A stretch of 64,000 bases of DNA from Trema orientale (GCA_002914845.1 JXTC01000142.1:371076-435075); one strand, 5' to 3'; numbered from the stretch's first letter, positions 11,257-23,831 are shown. Numbers and translations: made by a program. Notes: a model not told the origin generated them from the sequence alone.

Positions 11257-12808
11257 GGGTAATTTACAGCAAAAATCCCCAACTTTTACACTCTTTGGCA
11301 CTTAGGTCCCCAACTTTTTTTTTTCTTGGTATTTAAATCCCTAACGTCATGTTTTTGTTGCATTTGTTAGCTTTTGCCTGATTTCCGTTCACAAAGGTCC
11401 GTTAACTCACCATGTGCTGATCATGTGCTTCCATTTTAGGGGTATTAAGCGTAAAAAATAGGGTGTAGAGTTTAGGGCTTTCACTGTTTCGATGATGATC
11501 TATATACTGACCGATTTTCATCGGATTATAATAATGTTGAAGGTACAATTCCTTGTAGATTGCATCCTCCAAACTCAAAAGAAAATCTCCCAAAACAAAA
11601 AAACAAAAACAAAAACAAAAAACAAAAAAACAAAGAACGTTTAGCCCAAATCAATCATTCGATTACTGAAACAACTGCAAAAGGTTGATGATGCTTTTCA
11701 TGGGTCATCGTTCATTCGTTGAGCTTGATTTGGAGAGAAAAAAGATCTCCGGCCACTGCCATTAAGAACTACTCGAATGATGCAATCAGCGACCAATTCA
11801 ATTATATGGGTTTAATAGCTTTTATATTAGAAAGTTTCAGGAAAATTCAAGTAACTCTTTCTATTTTTTTGTAATTTTTCAGATAATGTTTGGGAGCAAT
11901 TTGCTTTCCTTGGCTTTGACTGAAACAAAAATCGAGACCTGAACTGGAACAATTCTCTCTTCTTCCTTTCTTCAGCTTAAATTTTTTACCTTTTAGTGGC
12001 ATGAAAAGAGATAAGTCTTTGAATTTTCTTATTCATGTGGGATAGGACGTGATGTTAAGTATTCTTATTGCCCAAGAGATCAACAATGAAAGTCCCCTTA
12101 AAAAAATAAAAAATAGAAATTAAAAAAAAAATAGAGACAAATCAACAATGGAAAGCAAAACGTCCCATGAAGAAACAGAGCTCTCAATTCTATATTTTCT
12201 GCAAGTAAAATTCCTAAATTAGATCGTTTGTAAATTCTCCAAATCCTCATTTTGTTTTTATTTATACTTATTTCTCTCTTTCTTTGTTTTTTTTTTTCCC
12301 CATCAAGTAAGGAAATGAGAAGATTTTTTTTAATCTCTTAAAAAGCTGCAGAACTTTCCCAAAATCTCAGTACATTTCAGACCATTTTTTAAAAAAAAAT
12401 TATTTTGGGATTTACAAGTTTTAGAAAGGCAATTTGCTTAGTTGGTTTTGTTTTTTTTTTTTCTCTCTAGGTGGGATTTCAGATAAGGCAACTTACCTTT
12501 TCATGGAGTAAATTACAGTGTGAGAGTTCTATTGCTTCCTCTTGTTACTGCCAATCGATATTAGTTAAGAGATTTGAGGTTGAGGAGAAACAAGAAAGGG
12601 ATAATTGTCAAATTACGCTCAATACCCTTAAGATACAAGCACATGATCAGCACATGGTGAGTTAACGGACCCTGTGAATGGAAATCAAGCAAAAGCTAAC
12701 AAATGCAAAAAAAACAAGATGTTAGGGATTTAAATACTAAGAAAAAAAGGATAGGGACCTAAATGCCAAAGAGAGTAAAGATTAGGGATTTTTGCTGTAA
12801 ATTATCCC
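11257..12808. mobile_element. Non-autonomous MULE-like transposon with 9-bp TSD
   Basis: Terminal inverted repeats of roughly 200 bp are visible. The left end begins GGGTAATTTACAGCAAAAAT and the right end is the complement, ATTTTTGCTGTAAATTATCCC being the mirror with one change. Matching inner segments include the pair GTTAACTCACCATGTGCTGA (11401 onward) and its complement at about 12643-12662. The element is flanked by the perfect direct repeat TTTTAGTTG at 11248-11256 and 12809-12817. A 9-bp duplication with long inverted repeats is the hallmark of Mutator-like elements. The interior has no transposase and no convincing gene, so the element would depend on an enzyme made elsewhere. Confidence 0.88.
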
Positions 12809-12817
12809 TTTTAGTTG

Positions 12818-13359
12818 TATTGCGCAATTTGCTTAACTTTCTTTTCTTTATTATTTTTTATTTTTTTTTAGAATATATAAATAGAATAGAATACACATTT
12901 TCTCATGTTCTTAAGTTGTTTGACCCAAGTTCGTAAGTGGGGACATACGGTGGCTGGCTGGCTGAGTGGACTTCGTTTGGATAAGCTTCTGATTCCATAA
13001 AACACGAGGGTCTTATCTCGTGACTCATGAGTCATGACTCCACGTTTCTCAACCATACCACGTGCATAAAGTTACTCTTTAATTATTATTATCCTTTTTT
13101 GCCACTTATTTTCCACATAAATTAGCATAAAATTGATGAAGAATATCAGGGAGGGATTTTACCAAATTTAAAATATCAGCTTTACCTCAAGAAGTTGACT
13201 TGTGGGCTTTGCTAAGTTTTCTCATCGGGTTTAGGGGCTTTTTCAGAAAGGCCCGAGTGTAGGACAAGGTTCGTTTGTTGCAAAGGCAGTGTCACAAGAT
13301 TGAGGAGCATCTCATCTTTTGCTGGGCCGCTTGTGATGGATAATAATAGTAGTGTGCTA
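12818..13359. other. Intergenic DNA
   Basis: No gene is supported. A cluster of TGACTCATGAGTCATGACT palindromic sequence (13020-13038) and a CACGTG-like GTGCATAAAG stretch near 13060 resemble plant cis-elements, but no gene is close enough to attach them to. Confidence 0.4.
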
Positions 13360-13366
13360 TAATATA

Positions 13367-15288
13367 AGGGAAATTGACGCAGTTAGTCCGTTTTTTTAGT
13401 AAGTGAACTTTTTTAGTTTATTTTTTAAAAATAATTTTTATAGTGCAAAAAAATGACTTTTTTAGTTTTTTTTAGAGAGAGAAAAAATCATCATTCTAAA
13501 ATTATCTTTTTGTCATGTTACGCTTTATTATTGGTAGTCACAAGTTTGTGATTGAGGGTCACATTTTATTTTACATTGTTACGAATATTGTGAGTTTTCA
13601 AGACACGTACACTTAATTTTATGACGGATTGTCACAATATTTTTGTTACTGTTTGTCATAATTTTGTGACAAATAATTATAGCTCATTTTATATCGTTAC
13701 AAATATTGTCACAAATTTTACATATGGTCACAATTTTGTGACTCAAAGTTACGGCGTGTTTTGTATCGTTACAAACATTGTGAAATCTCGTTATTATAAT
13801 TTGTACAATGTTTACATTTTACCTTGATTTGTGAGTCCAAGTCATAATGTTTGTGCCAACTTTATAAAAAGAAGATAAATATTCCTATTAGCCAATAATT
13901 TTTTGTCATATAACTCTGATTTATGACTTTTAGTCACAACATTTGTGCTTTTTTTTTTTTTTTGAACATATTAGATAACAATGTGCCTATCCTACAAAAG
14001 TAAAATAAATTTTTATATTGGATAATAATGACTTTATGACATTTTTCTAAAAAAAACTAATTTTACAATAAAACTATGTCATGGTATTTATTAATAGCCC
14101 TAGAAACTAACAAAGTCCTAAATGTCAACCTTTATCATTCAAATTAGTAGTAACAATATGTGACTTTAGGCCATATAATTTCTGACACTAATCAAGATAT
14201 GTAACTTAGAGTCACAAACATTGTGACAATCACATATTTTGTGACTACTTTCAATAACTTATTAGTTTATAACAATATCTAACAATGCTATAAACTCATG
14301 GAAAATCATTTTTTCACTTGAAAAAATATGCTTGTTGTGTTCTTTCAAAAAAAGAAGAAGAAGAAGAAGATTAGTAGTATATGACTGTAGGTCACAAAAT
14401 CCGTGACAACCATGGATTTTTCATAGTTCTAAAAAAAACATGATCTGATATGTAACTGTAAGTCACAAAATTTGTGACAACTATATATTCTTCAACAAAT
14501 CTAAATTGCATCTCTCCACAAAACCCAGAAATAAAAATTAAGTTCTTGAATACTTGCAAGCTGTAAACCCCAGGGCAAATGAATAACATTTCAAAAATTT
14601 CTAGAAACTAGAAAAAAGGGGAAAGAAATCGTTACCAATGATTTGGAAAGCATAAAAACCAGTTCTTCGCCTTCAACCCCGTCTCCAACCTCTGGTTCCA
14701 CCTCCTCATCCTCCCTACAAGCCACCATTAGACCACCTCCTCCCACTTCCTCGATGCCGATGGCTTCTTCCTCACCATCGCCCCCAACTTCGCCTACTCG
14801 AGAATCCTCAAGCACACCTGGCGCATGACCCCGTCACTCTGATTCTCCAGGATCACCCCCCTTTGGGGAGTTTCTGATGATGGGCCCCGATTTATCGTCG
14901 TCGGTGGCGTCAGATTCATCGGGAACTTGGTTGATATCAAAGACCGTCTTGTTATGGATATATACAATCCTGATTCGAATTCATGAGATTTCTTCCCACC
15001 TCTACCAGCAGATTTCAGACTCGATAGCTTGTCGTAGTCCCTGTCCTCGGCCCTGTTCTGAGGCAAATTGTCTGAAATCTGTTGGAGGCACGAGATGATA
15101 AGGAGGCACAAGATGAAGAAGAAGCCGCAGATCTAGAGTCACCATTTTTTCTTTTGTTCTTTATTCTATGATAGGGAAGGGCATTTTAGACTTTTTATTC
15201 CTTAGAGTGTATTAAAAATGTCATTATGAGAAAAGAGATTAAAAAAGTCATTTTGTCTCAAAATGAGACTAGCCACATCAATTTTCCT
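13367..15288. mobile_element. Unusual DNA transposon with palindromic GTCACAA..TTGTGAC arrays
   Basis: The ends are inverted copies (AGGGAAATTGACGCAGTTAG at the left, the mirror of CTAGCCACATCAATTTTCCT at the right). They are flanked by the 7-bp direct repeat TAATATA (13360-13366 and 15289-15295), although that repeat is AT-rich and could be chance. The interior has about nine copies of a palindrome of the type GTCACAAAATTTGTGAC, at about 13537, 13648, 13720, 13853, 13936, 14212, 14392 and 14460, several preceded by a TGTAACTGTA-like lead. In the left half the unit reads in the opposite direction to the right half. Such subterminal arrays usually bind a transposase. A GC-richer, gene-like fragment lies at 14640-15110. 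No transposase is encoded. The superfamily is uncertain. Confidence 0.6.
14640..15110 (-). other. Gene-like fragment inside the transposon
   Basis: Base composition changes sharply to GC-richer DNA within an AT-rich element. Minus-strand frames give acidic, Gly-rich peptide (GEVGGDGEEEAIGIEEVGGG-type) and a DESDATDDDKSGP segment, but they are broken by stops and a frame change. Plus-strand frames are Ser/Pro-rich mirrors. It looks like a captured host gene piece that has lost its frame. The parent gene is not recognised. Confidence 0.35.
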
Positions 15289-15305
15289 TAATATAATGAT
15301 AAAAC

Positions 15306-15790
15306 TGTTGTGCATTGGTTCAGTTTTATAAGAGTCTCTCGTGTACAGGTGTCAGGTGCTTCTTGGTTTTGTTATTGGTCTCAGAATGCCAATTTGCAAG
15401 GAGTCTGTCATTTCGGTTAGTGTCAGTTAAGTTTGTTACACAATTCTGTTTTATAGGATGTGCTAGCTTGTATAAAACAGGGGGTAACGGCTGGTATAAA
15501 CAGAGCTGAAAAAGAGAGAAAAACAGAGAGAAATCTTGTGGGATGAGACTTGTATTTTCTGGGTAATTTTTCTCGGATTCCAAACAGTGTTGAGAGAGAT
15601 TAAGAGAGGGTTATACTTGTAAGCTCCAAGACTTTCAGATCAATAAAAAAGACTCAGTTAGTAGGCCGCTCAAGTGGACGTACGCACAAGAAATTGTGCT
15701 AAACCACCATAATTGTGTTGTTCTTCTTTTCCATTTCTGCTACTTGTGTTTATACTGGTTAGAGAGATTGTGTGATTCAAGATTCAAGTT
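15306..15790 (+). mobile_element. Copia-type solo LTR candidate
   Basis: The order of parts is that of a Copia LTR: GTTAGT-rich left part, TATAAAAC-like promoter segment near 15471, purine-rich leader (GAGAGAAAAACAGAGAGAAA), AATAAAAAAGACTC near 15644, then GTGGACGTACGCACAAGAAA..AACCACC, which resembles a motif common near the end of plant Copia LTRs. No internal region or second LTR was found. Exact ends and the target duplication are not established. Confidence 0.45.
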
Positions 15791-16269
15791 TCAGTGAGGC
15801 ATATTTCACTACAAAAACAAGACATGAAAATCTGTTGAATCTCACAAGGGAGTCATACCACAAGACTAATGGCGATTAGTATTTTGATTATTGGAATAGT
15901 AATAAGATGAGGACTTTTCTATCCCCCTAAAAAAGAGGGTTTCATGACCAAGAGAATGGACAAAATAAGCTGATGTAAAAAATATGATGCAATTTTAACT
16001 AATTCCACCAGAAAGTAAAGCAATTTTTACTCGAAGTGAAAAGACAAACCAACAACTTCAACAATACAGGGATCCAAAATTCTGAAAATTGTTTGAGCAG
16101 ATCCAAAGTTGGCATAAATCCATACTTCAATTTGCATTGCATGTAAAAATGTTGATGTTGCGCCTTCTTACAATAAACTCATTTATAACGGAAGAGATCT
16201 GGAAAGAAGGATACAGTATACCTATTCAAAGGATATATAGAAAAGAAACCAATCGATTGCATTTAAAGC
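15791..16269. other. 3' flank of the RING gene
   Basis: No separate gene is seen. The part next to 16270 is the probable 3' UTR of the minus-strand RING protein gene. Confidence 0.4.
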
Positions 16270-18035
16270 TCAAGTCTTGGTTGAGGGTCTGACCAACCCC
16301 AGTCCGGAACCACTCCCCAAATGCTTATAATCTTTCGCTTCAAGATGATCTCCATGGCCAGCAAACCCAGTCCCTCCTTTTTCTAAGTTCACCAAATTCC
16401 TCTCCTTACATCCCTTGTTGCAGACAAGACAAACTTTGTCAACTGCCATAAACTTGTCTGCACACCTTTTACAAAAAACATGCCCGCAAGAGCTAAGGGC
16501 CACAAGTGACAGTGTGTTGGTAAGAGTAACCTTGCAGCTAGGACAGATATAGCTCTTATCCAAAGATGTAGATTTTTTCTTATCGCTATTGTCTTCTGTG
16601 AAGATTACCGGAAAAAGGGATTTTAGCTTCAGTTTCTCCTTGCCTTCAGGACATACAGTACTAGTGGGGGGAGCCTCTACTTTCATAGAAGCTTCTGGTG
16701 TAGCAGAAGGCAGCCAAAATGCTTTCATCGTCCTAAGTGCTTCTTCTTCAAAAGAAGTGACCTTCACACTATTTGCCCCATGGAAGCCATTCTTATCTCG
16801 GCCGTGGTTTTTATCGCTGTATTGCGGTACTGCACCATGATTTTGCTGATCAAATGCTTCAAGCTCTCGAGCTTTCTGCAGCGTTAACTTCTCTTCCTCC
16901 TCTTCCTTTTCTTGCTTCTGCTGTGCGGCATGTGCAGCTAACTTCCTGCCAAGTTGAAGAACCTTCAGTACATAATTAACAAGAATGAAGGACTAAGTTG
17001 AGGAAAACCCAGATATAGAGACACAACTATTGTAGACGCAAAAACCAGTCATATAAAACAATCCATATGAACACAGTTTCTGAAAAACCCATTTGACCAG
17101 CCAATTTCATTCTGCAAATCATCAGTGTACAGGGCTTCATTAACTCGCTAGCTTTACCAGCTATTTGCAAGTTTCAAAAACCATTCTCAGAGGTTGCCAA
17201 GAAAAGTAAATTCGAATCTCTCCCACAGCACACTATTGCACTTTGACCATATACTTGAAAAGTTCAATATACTTTGAGCTATGTCAATGGAAGGCATTGT
17301 AATCAGTAATCAGTATCTACAAAACTACAACAACGAAGAAAGTATTAAATTTCCTTCCAAACTTCAATCTCAAGCTCTCTTTTCGTCCCAAAAACTTACT
17401 CTCCTACCAATCTACAATAGGGGCATCACCTTCGAGTTTTTACATGCCAAAACCTTAAACCAGGTAAATCCCATTACTTTTCCACGAATTACTGAGCACA
17501 TACAAAAGATATGGACCAAATAAGTACTCAAACTCCGACTCGAACTCGTATATGCACCAACAACTTACTCTTCTACTGATCTATATAGGCAAAATCCCAT
17601 TTATGTTCTCTTACATGCCAAAACCTTAAACCCGGTAAATCCCATTTATTTTCATCCACAAATCACTGAGCGTCATTCAAAATAGACAGATCAAATCCAA
17701 ACTCTAACTCGTAAATACACCAAAAGATGTAAGAAGCAATCAATCAAAAATAATTAAATAAACCAAGTGATGAGATAAAAGGGGCTATGGAGGTACCTCT
17801 GAATGTCTTTCTTCTGAGAGAGCAAGCACTCGAGAATGCATTCCTTGCAAAAGACATGGCCTTTCTGGCAACACAAGGGGTCGATGAAGGGCTTCAGGCA
17901 AAGAGCGCAAGCGTCAAAAGGCTTGATAGAGTCCTTGCCCAGCCTCTCCTTCTGGGTTCCATACCCAAGCTTACGCTTCTCATCGTAGGTGAAGAAAGCT
18001 AGGTCATTGTTGTTCTTCGAGTGCCTCTGAGGCAT
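16270..18035 (-). CDS. CSU1-like: NOSIP/CSU1-type RING-finger E3 ligase, two exons
   Basis: Exon 1 (18035-17797) and exon 2 (16945-16270) join at a GT-AG intron to give 304 residues, the normal length for plant NOSIP homologues. The N-terminus MPQRHSKNNNDLAFFTYDEK is diagnostic. A first zinc-binding, U-box-like domain has C43, C46, C56, H60, C63 and C66. A charged Lys/Glu-rich helical segment follows (about 81-110). A C-terminal RING has C214-x2-C217, C233-G-H235, C238, C241, C252 and C255, followed by the conserved tail GGTGFAGHGDHLEAKDYKHL. In Arabidopsis the counterpart CSU1 (At1g61620) is an E3 ligase that keeps COP1 and SPA1 low in seedlings; animal NOSIP acts on nitric oxide synthase. 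All zinc ligands are present, so the protein should be functional. The leader upstream of 18035 is CT-rich. Confidence 0.96.
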
Positions 18036-18388
18036 CTTCTTCTATCTCTCTCTCGCTCCCTGATAGCAACACGAAACCCTAATCCGGATCCGATTTGAAA
18101 AGATAAGGGGGTCGTGGTCGTCTTCTCCGATTAAGCAGAGTATATGTAAAGAAACCCTAGAAATTTCAAGCGAGGTCGAAATCGATTGAATGGATCTGGG
18201 AGTCTGGGGAGTTGGGTGAAGGATCAGGTGTGTTCACGAACACGGTATATCTGTCTGTATCTCCTTCACCGCCATAGATGTCTATGCATATATTATTTAC
18301 TTTTTATTTTTAAGGATATAACAATATTATTGGTAAATCCACGTAAAATTATTAACGTTATTATGTTATTAATCAATATTAAAACTTT

Positions 18389-18561
18389 AGGGCGCGCCTA
18401 CAGTAGGGGCGTCCCTACGTAGGGCCCTATCTATTCACCGTTGGATGGGAATCTGTATATAAATAGATTCTCCACAGATTCCTGTTATTCCCCACAGATT
18501 CCCATCCAACGATAATTAAGGCATGACCCTACGTAGGGACGCCCCTACCGTAGCCATCCCC
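18389..18561 (-). mobile_element. MULE-type MITE, copy 1 (9-bp TSD)
   Basis: A 173-bp palindromic element with ends GGGCGCGCCTACAGTAGGGG and, inverted, GGGGATGGCTACGGTAGGGG. It is flanked by the perfect 9-bp repeat TAAAACTTT (18380-18388 and 18562-18570). It is the same element as 36546-36716 in the opposite orientation. It lies about 350 bp upstream of the RING gene start. Confidence 0.9.
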
Positions 18562-18570
18562 TAAAACTTT

Positions 18571-20115
18571 TTGTGTAATTTTTTTTTTTCCCTTTTTAAG
18601 TGAAAAAAGATTTGCATTTGGTGAAGAACCGGAAAGAGAAAAGAAGAAGGGAATAAGGAGAAGAAGGGAAGAATTTACATATAAGTAGAGAAATTATAAA
18701 GAGCAAATTCTGAATGACTGTATTTTATAAATTAAAACTTACAATTTAACTATCACAATCGGCCTATCTACTTATAGATAGACAAATAACAATCCTAATT
18801 CAACTTAAAAAACTAGCAAATGGAATTAAAACAACTAAATCTCTAATAACTCCTAATAGATAAAACAAACTATTATCCTAACTAAGATAAATAACTTACA
18901 AATGTCTTAGACACTGGATGTATTTTTAGCTAAAACAAAATGGCCAACAAAAGAATTGTCTTCCTTTGTCTGGAAACTTTATTGTCCTACCCTCCACACT
19001 TCTACCTCTATAACTCTACACCATTGTTAGAACATAGGATTTTCCTCGTAACCTTTGTTTTTCCTTACTTTTTTTTCAAATTTTTATACCCCTTCTATTT
19101 ACATGAGGTCTTTATTCTCACAAATTTATTTATATAGATATTTCCTACCAAAATATTGATAATACATGGGTTTCATTTAGTCTTATTCTTTTTTGTTATA
19201 TTGTTTTCCTGATTTAAGATTCTACAATTTAGATATTAGAGAATTTATATTGTGAAAAGAACTATTATTGTATTAATTAAAAGAACCAACTCAATGTTAG
19301 AGGTAGAAGATGATTTAAATGATCAAATGAAATTTATTTTACTGAGCTCTATTTATGTCCGATGTGGAATTGTATGCATGTTATATCTTATATCTTGTGT
19401 AGAATTTTTCTTTCTTAGATATTATGTATAGTTCATTATGTGTATTTTTTTTTCTAGAGGAAAATTAAGTTTATTATGTATATTTGATTGATTATTAGAA
19501 TGAAGAAGAAAATAAAGTTTGTTATGTATATTTGAATGATTATTAGAATAAAAAAAAATTATCACAAAACACAAAAAATGATTATTACTTAGGGGCGAAA
19601 GTTTCATTATCGACGGAAATATCAGTAATCTAATTTTACGGAAATATCGAGGATAATATCTATATCAACGGATTTTCTAAAAATCACAATCGCAAATAAT
19701 TACTTAAAACTATAAAATTACTTAATAAAATTTTAAAAAATGCTAAACAATTCAATAATTTATCAATTAAAGTAGCTTTCTTACCAAAAAGAAAAAAATA
19801 GCATATATATTAGAAACATATACCATATAGCTTAATATAATGTATCATTTTTCAATAATCATTGTCTTTAGCATGTACTCAGTTTCTTCTTTTTTTTCCT
19901 CCTTCTTCTTCACTTTTCTAAAGTGTCGTACATAGTGTATTTGAAGGTGAAAAAAATGTTGAAAATGAGATTTCTTTTTTTCTGGTAAAAATTAAGATGC
20001 TAACAACCTTTTACCAAAATTTCCATAATTTTCCACGCTTTAATGAACAAAATTACCTACATCAACATCGAAACTGATATTTCCCAAAAATTCTAATAAA
20101 TTTTCTTTATAAGGT
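18571..20115. other. AT-rich intergenic DNA
   Basis: No gene is supported. A short imperfect duplication occurs at about 19470-19545 (TTTATTATGTATATTTGAT..GATTATTAGAAT repeated twice). Otherwise there are low-complexity A and T runs only. Confidence 0.5.
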
Positions 20116-21612
20116 ATCACACCCCACTCCTGAGAATGTGCACTGCACACCTATAAGGCAAAGCTTTATAAACATGCAAGGCATCTATCTTTAAACCAAT
20201 ACAACTAAGAAGTATTAATATATATTTAAGATCCTACGATTCTTATAAAGTCTCCAAATATTCAAAATAAACATTATACAATGGAAACTATAATCTAATA
20301 AATTCATAATGATCAACCTTTCGAGTTTCTACATTTTCTCAATTAAGATGAATAAATTTCTCTTTTTGGACCAAGCATCTCAATTACTACTAAACAAGTT
20401 TGCCTTAGTGAACCCCTAAACGGACAATCATCAAAACATGTGAGGAAAAAATAAAAAGGTGAACTAGAAGCCCAATAAATAACTAGCAAACTTAACTAGC
20501 TGGATCAAGTATATATATACTAAAATCATTAACAACTTTTTTCAAAATACATTTGGTTTCAGAAATTAGTACTTTAGAAAAATAATCAAATCATGTTGTT
20601 TGTTACACAGTTTAACAAAAATAAGTAATGAGTTTCCAAATTTATCTTTTCGAATCTTATTCAATTAATGATAATTTCAATTATACTTCTTCCTAGTTTT
20701 TAGTAACTATGGTCATACTTAACCTATGTGACTAGATCTGAATCTACTACAATTAACCTATGTAGCCGAGTTCGAATCTACTACATTTAACCACTATAGC
20801 TAGGTCTATATTCAGTACGTACTATCCACATATAACCGTTGTAGAACAGATTCATATTGCATAGTCACTAAAGAGAGTTTTAAAACACTTATTTATAATA
20901 ACAAATTATAAATAATTTCACTTTCATCTCATTATAACATTATAATCATTCCGAAATAATTTTCATGTAACAATGTTCAATAACAATTTCATATACTTTA
21001 TCTATATTTGGTATAAAAACGATAATCAGATAAACTTATGATATATTTTTATAAAAAATGGCTATGTTCCTGTAAAATAATTTTCTTTCAACAAACAGTC
21101 TTATTTGCCAAAACTATTTCTATTTGAAATCACATTCTTTAAGAAAACACTTTATAAACATAATTTTATTAGAAACCATAAAACACTTAATTTCTGGATA
21201 AGGAAAAATTACTAGAAAAAATCAAAGGTTACTTATCTCGTTTACTTTGCTTATTTAATCAAAATAAAACATAGTCTCTCAAACACCTATTATCACATAA
21301 ATTATATATAAGTATCATAACAATAAAATTAGTTATACCAAAAATATTGACTACTTGCTGCCCATGCATCTTCTATAATCAACTTCATAGTTATTCCCAA
21401 TAATGTCAATTTCTCACGACTTATAACAATTCTAACCTACTATAAAAATCAACAAACTTAGGGGACATGTTCTATAAGTGATGGGGGTCCTAAAAGTGCA
21501 GAAAATATGATTGTGAGGTCTATACATAGGCCCCGTATAGCTGAACAAGCCGCTGTCACGTTTCGCCAAAAGTGCCCAAAATTTTAGATTTTTTCCAGAT
21601 TCATAGTACTTT
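20116..21612 (+). mobile_element. Possible Gypsy-type LTR, left part (split by the LINE)
   Basis: The stretch starts TATCACACCCCACTCCTGAG, close to the TGTCACACCCC beginning common in plant Gypsy LTRs. It runs without coding sequence to the LINE poly-T junction. The matching right part may be 28385-28948, which ends CGGGTTGTCACA. The model is tentative because no target duplication was found. Confidence 0.3.
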
Positions 21613-21798
21613 CCTTTTTTTTTTTTTTTTCAAATCTCAACGGAACAAGGGAAACTGAAATAAAAAAGAAAGAGGAAGAATGGACACTTAGTCAGAAGGA
21701 CACATAAACCTAACCTCTCAAGGACTAAAAACAGGAACAAAAACCAAAAAGAGAAGAAAAATTAGCGAAATCTATAACTAAGCTTCACAGTACAATCA

Positions 21799-22155
21799 TT
21801 ATAAACAAAAGAAGAAATAAAATAAGGAGCGGATGGTCCACCAGATAGGACACACAATGGAAGGTGCTCGAGAAGCCAAAGAATCAATAATGCGATTACT
21901 CTTACGATAAATATGGGTCACGACGAGATCCGTATAAGCAATGTACCTCAAGGCCCTAGACCAAGCTGATCTCCATTGAAAAAGAACTTTTAAAGAACAA
22001 GACAACCAGGTAGAAACCACATAAATAGAATCACTCTCCAACCAGAGACACTTCCAACCATACTTCCAGGAAAAATTCATCGCATGAATTGTCACTACCA
22101 ACTCAGCTTTAAAGCATAACCTACTCCTAAAGGAATAGAGAAACAAGAAACCCAC
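21799..22155 (-). pseudogene. LINE RNase H domain remnant
   Basis: The 118-residue frame contains KAELVVTIHAMNFSWKYGWK, LWLESDSIYVV and HIYRKSNRIIDSLASRAPSI, the standard order of the RNase H domain at the C-terminus of plant LINE polyproteins (E of AEL, D of ESDS, final D of ..IDSLA). It is isolated from the upstream reverse transcriptase by stops and so is a relic. Confidence 0.85.
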
Positions 22156-23177
22156 GATGGGTCCTAAACAACCTAAGCACCCAGAAAGACACGAAGCCCT
22201 AAAAGCAGAACTATCAGTGTTGACCTTAATCTAGAAATAAAGAGGAGACCTCTAGAAAACTTCAATAATATTAGACACTTTCTGGGGCTTACCCCTGACA
22301 TGAAGCTCTCTCAAAATAAGTTTTGTCATAGAATTAAACATATTACCTAAAATCAAAGACTCAGCTTCTCTAATAAAATGCTATAAGAGTACCAATACAT
22401 AAGTAACGGAAGGCTTCTTATCCTCAAAAAAGACAAATTCTAGAAATACCAAATAATCCAAAAAATAGAAGTCAGACCAACTTTCCAGAAAGAACAAAGT
22501 TATGGACTCAGAGAACAATGCTGAGCTTTATCCTAAAGATCCACCACAGTGTCCTCCAAAAAAATAGGAGTACAAAAGAGGGATGACAACGCTGACTAAA
22601 GCTGCTGGACAAAAGGACAATATAGGAACAAATGTGACAAATCCTCTACGGAAGAGTGACAAAAGCAACAACAAGATGGAAAATTAAAACCCCATCTTAT
22701 CAATGAAGCCGCAGTAGAAAGCCGATCATGAAGAGTTCTCCAAAGTAAAATCGACCTCGAAGGAGGATTAAAAGAAGATCAAATTTGATTTCCCCAAGAA
22801 CAAACATCTACAGAGTCAGAAAAATGGCATATGCATCAGAACATGTAACCAAACCATCTAGAGAACCCATCCAAAACAAGGTATCTGAACCATCTAAACA
22901 CACAAACTGACTTAATTGTAACTACAATGGCTGGAAAACAATCTTTAAAAGTAGAAAAGAGAGACCAATCTAAGTCCGTCAAAAGATAACCAACTGCACT
23001 CTCCAAAGGAGGATCGAGAACTATGGGAGATGAAATTAAGTCAATCAATGGGGAACCTGGCCAATTATCAGTTCAGAACTTGACCTTGGAATGCCTACTA
23101 ACCAACCAGCGAGACTCTTCGTGCAAATCTTTACACAAAGGACGAAGTCCAGACTAAATAGAAGATTTAATCTGACA

Positions 23178-23426
23178 CTAAAAATTACTATTACCTCTAA
23201 AGAAGTGAGCATAGAGATAGATGAATAAATCAGAATCAACAGTCAATATTCTCCAAACGAACCTTTTAAACGGGGCTTTGTTAAGCAGAGATAAATTATA
23301 AAGTCTTAAACTGCTCTTCTCCTTAGGACGACAACAATTCTTCCAAGAAACTTGAACATGCTTCTTCTGTAGCATAGAACCCAACCAAATAAAATTGCGG
23401 ATTACCTTCATCATTTTTCGTAACAA
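23178..23426 (-). pseudogene. LINE zf-RVT region remnant
   Basis: A frame of 82 residues with KVIRNFIWLG, HVQVSWKNCCRPKE and LSLLNKAPFKRFVWRILT matches the segment between reverse transcriptase and the zinc-binding region in plant LINEs. The frame is closed on both sides by stops. Confidence 0.8.
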
Positions 23427-23801
23427 AGAACTTGGTCATTTATAAATCTAAAATGAATGAAGAAGTGATTTATAAATAACATAACTTACCAAAGCTACTC
23501 TATCAGCCAAAGAAATAGATAAACCTATCCAACAACGAAATTTAGCTAACAAACTGTCCATCTAATGAATTAACCACCTTTGTCGAGGAACACCCATAAA
23601 TAAAGGAACCCCCAAGTATCGCAACGACTTTCCACCTCACTTCATACTACAAATAGAGAACAAATCTCTAATTTTGGCAGAGGAAATACCCTTAGAAAAT
23701 TAGATATATGACTTTTTTCAATTAACCAGTTGTCCCAAAAGAGATCTATACAACTCAAAAGACGAGTGAATAACTATCATATTCTTAGGGGAAGCTCTAC
23801 A

Positions 23802-23831
23802 GAAAATAAGCACATCATCCGCATATAAAAA
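23802..23831 (-). pseudogene. LINE reverse transcriptase catalytic core (YADD)
   Basis: The minus strand reads FLYADDVLIF across these bases, with the YADD catalytic box at 23825-23814. The reverse transcriptase around it (about 24900-23450) is fragmented by stops and frameshifts and gives no long frame, but this core is intact. Confidence 0.85.

Noticed and set aside
15807-15820. CACTACAAAAACAA as the end of a CACTA transposon
   Set aside because: No inverted TTTTTGTAGTG partner or 3-bp duplication was found nearby.
21799-22155. A stand-alone RNase H gene
   Set aside because: It lies in order with the other LINE domains on the same strand and next to the poly-A end, so it belongs to the LINE.
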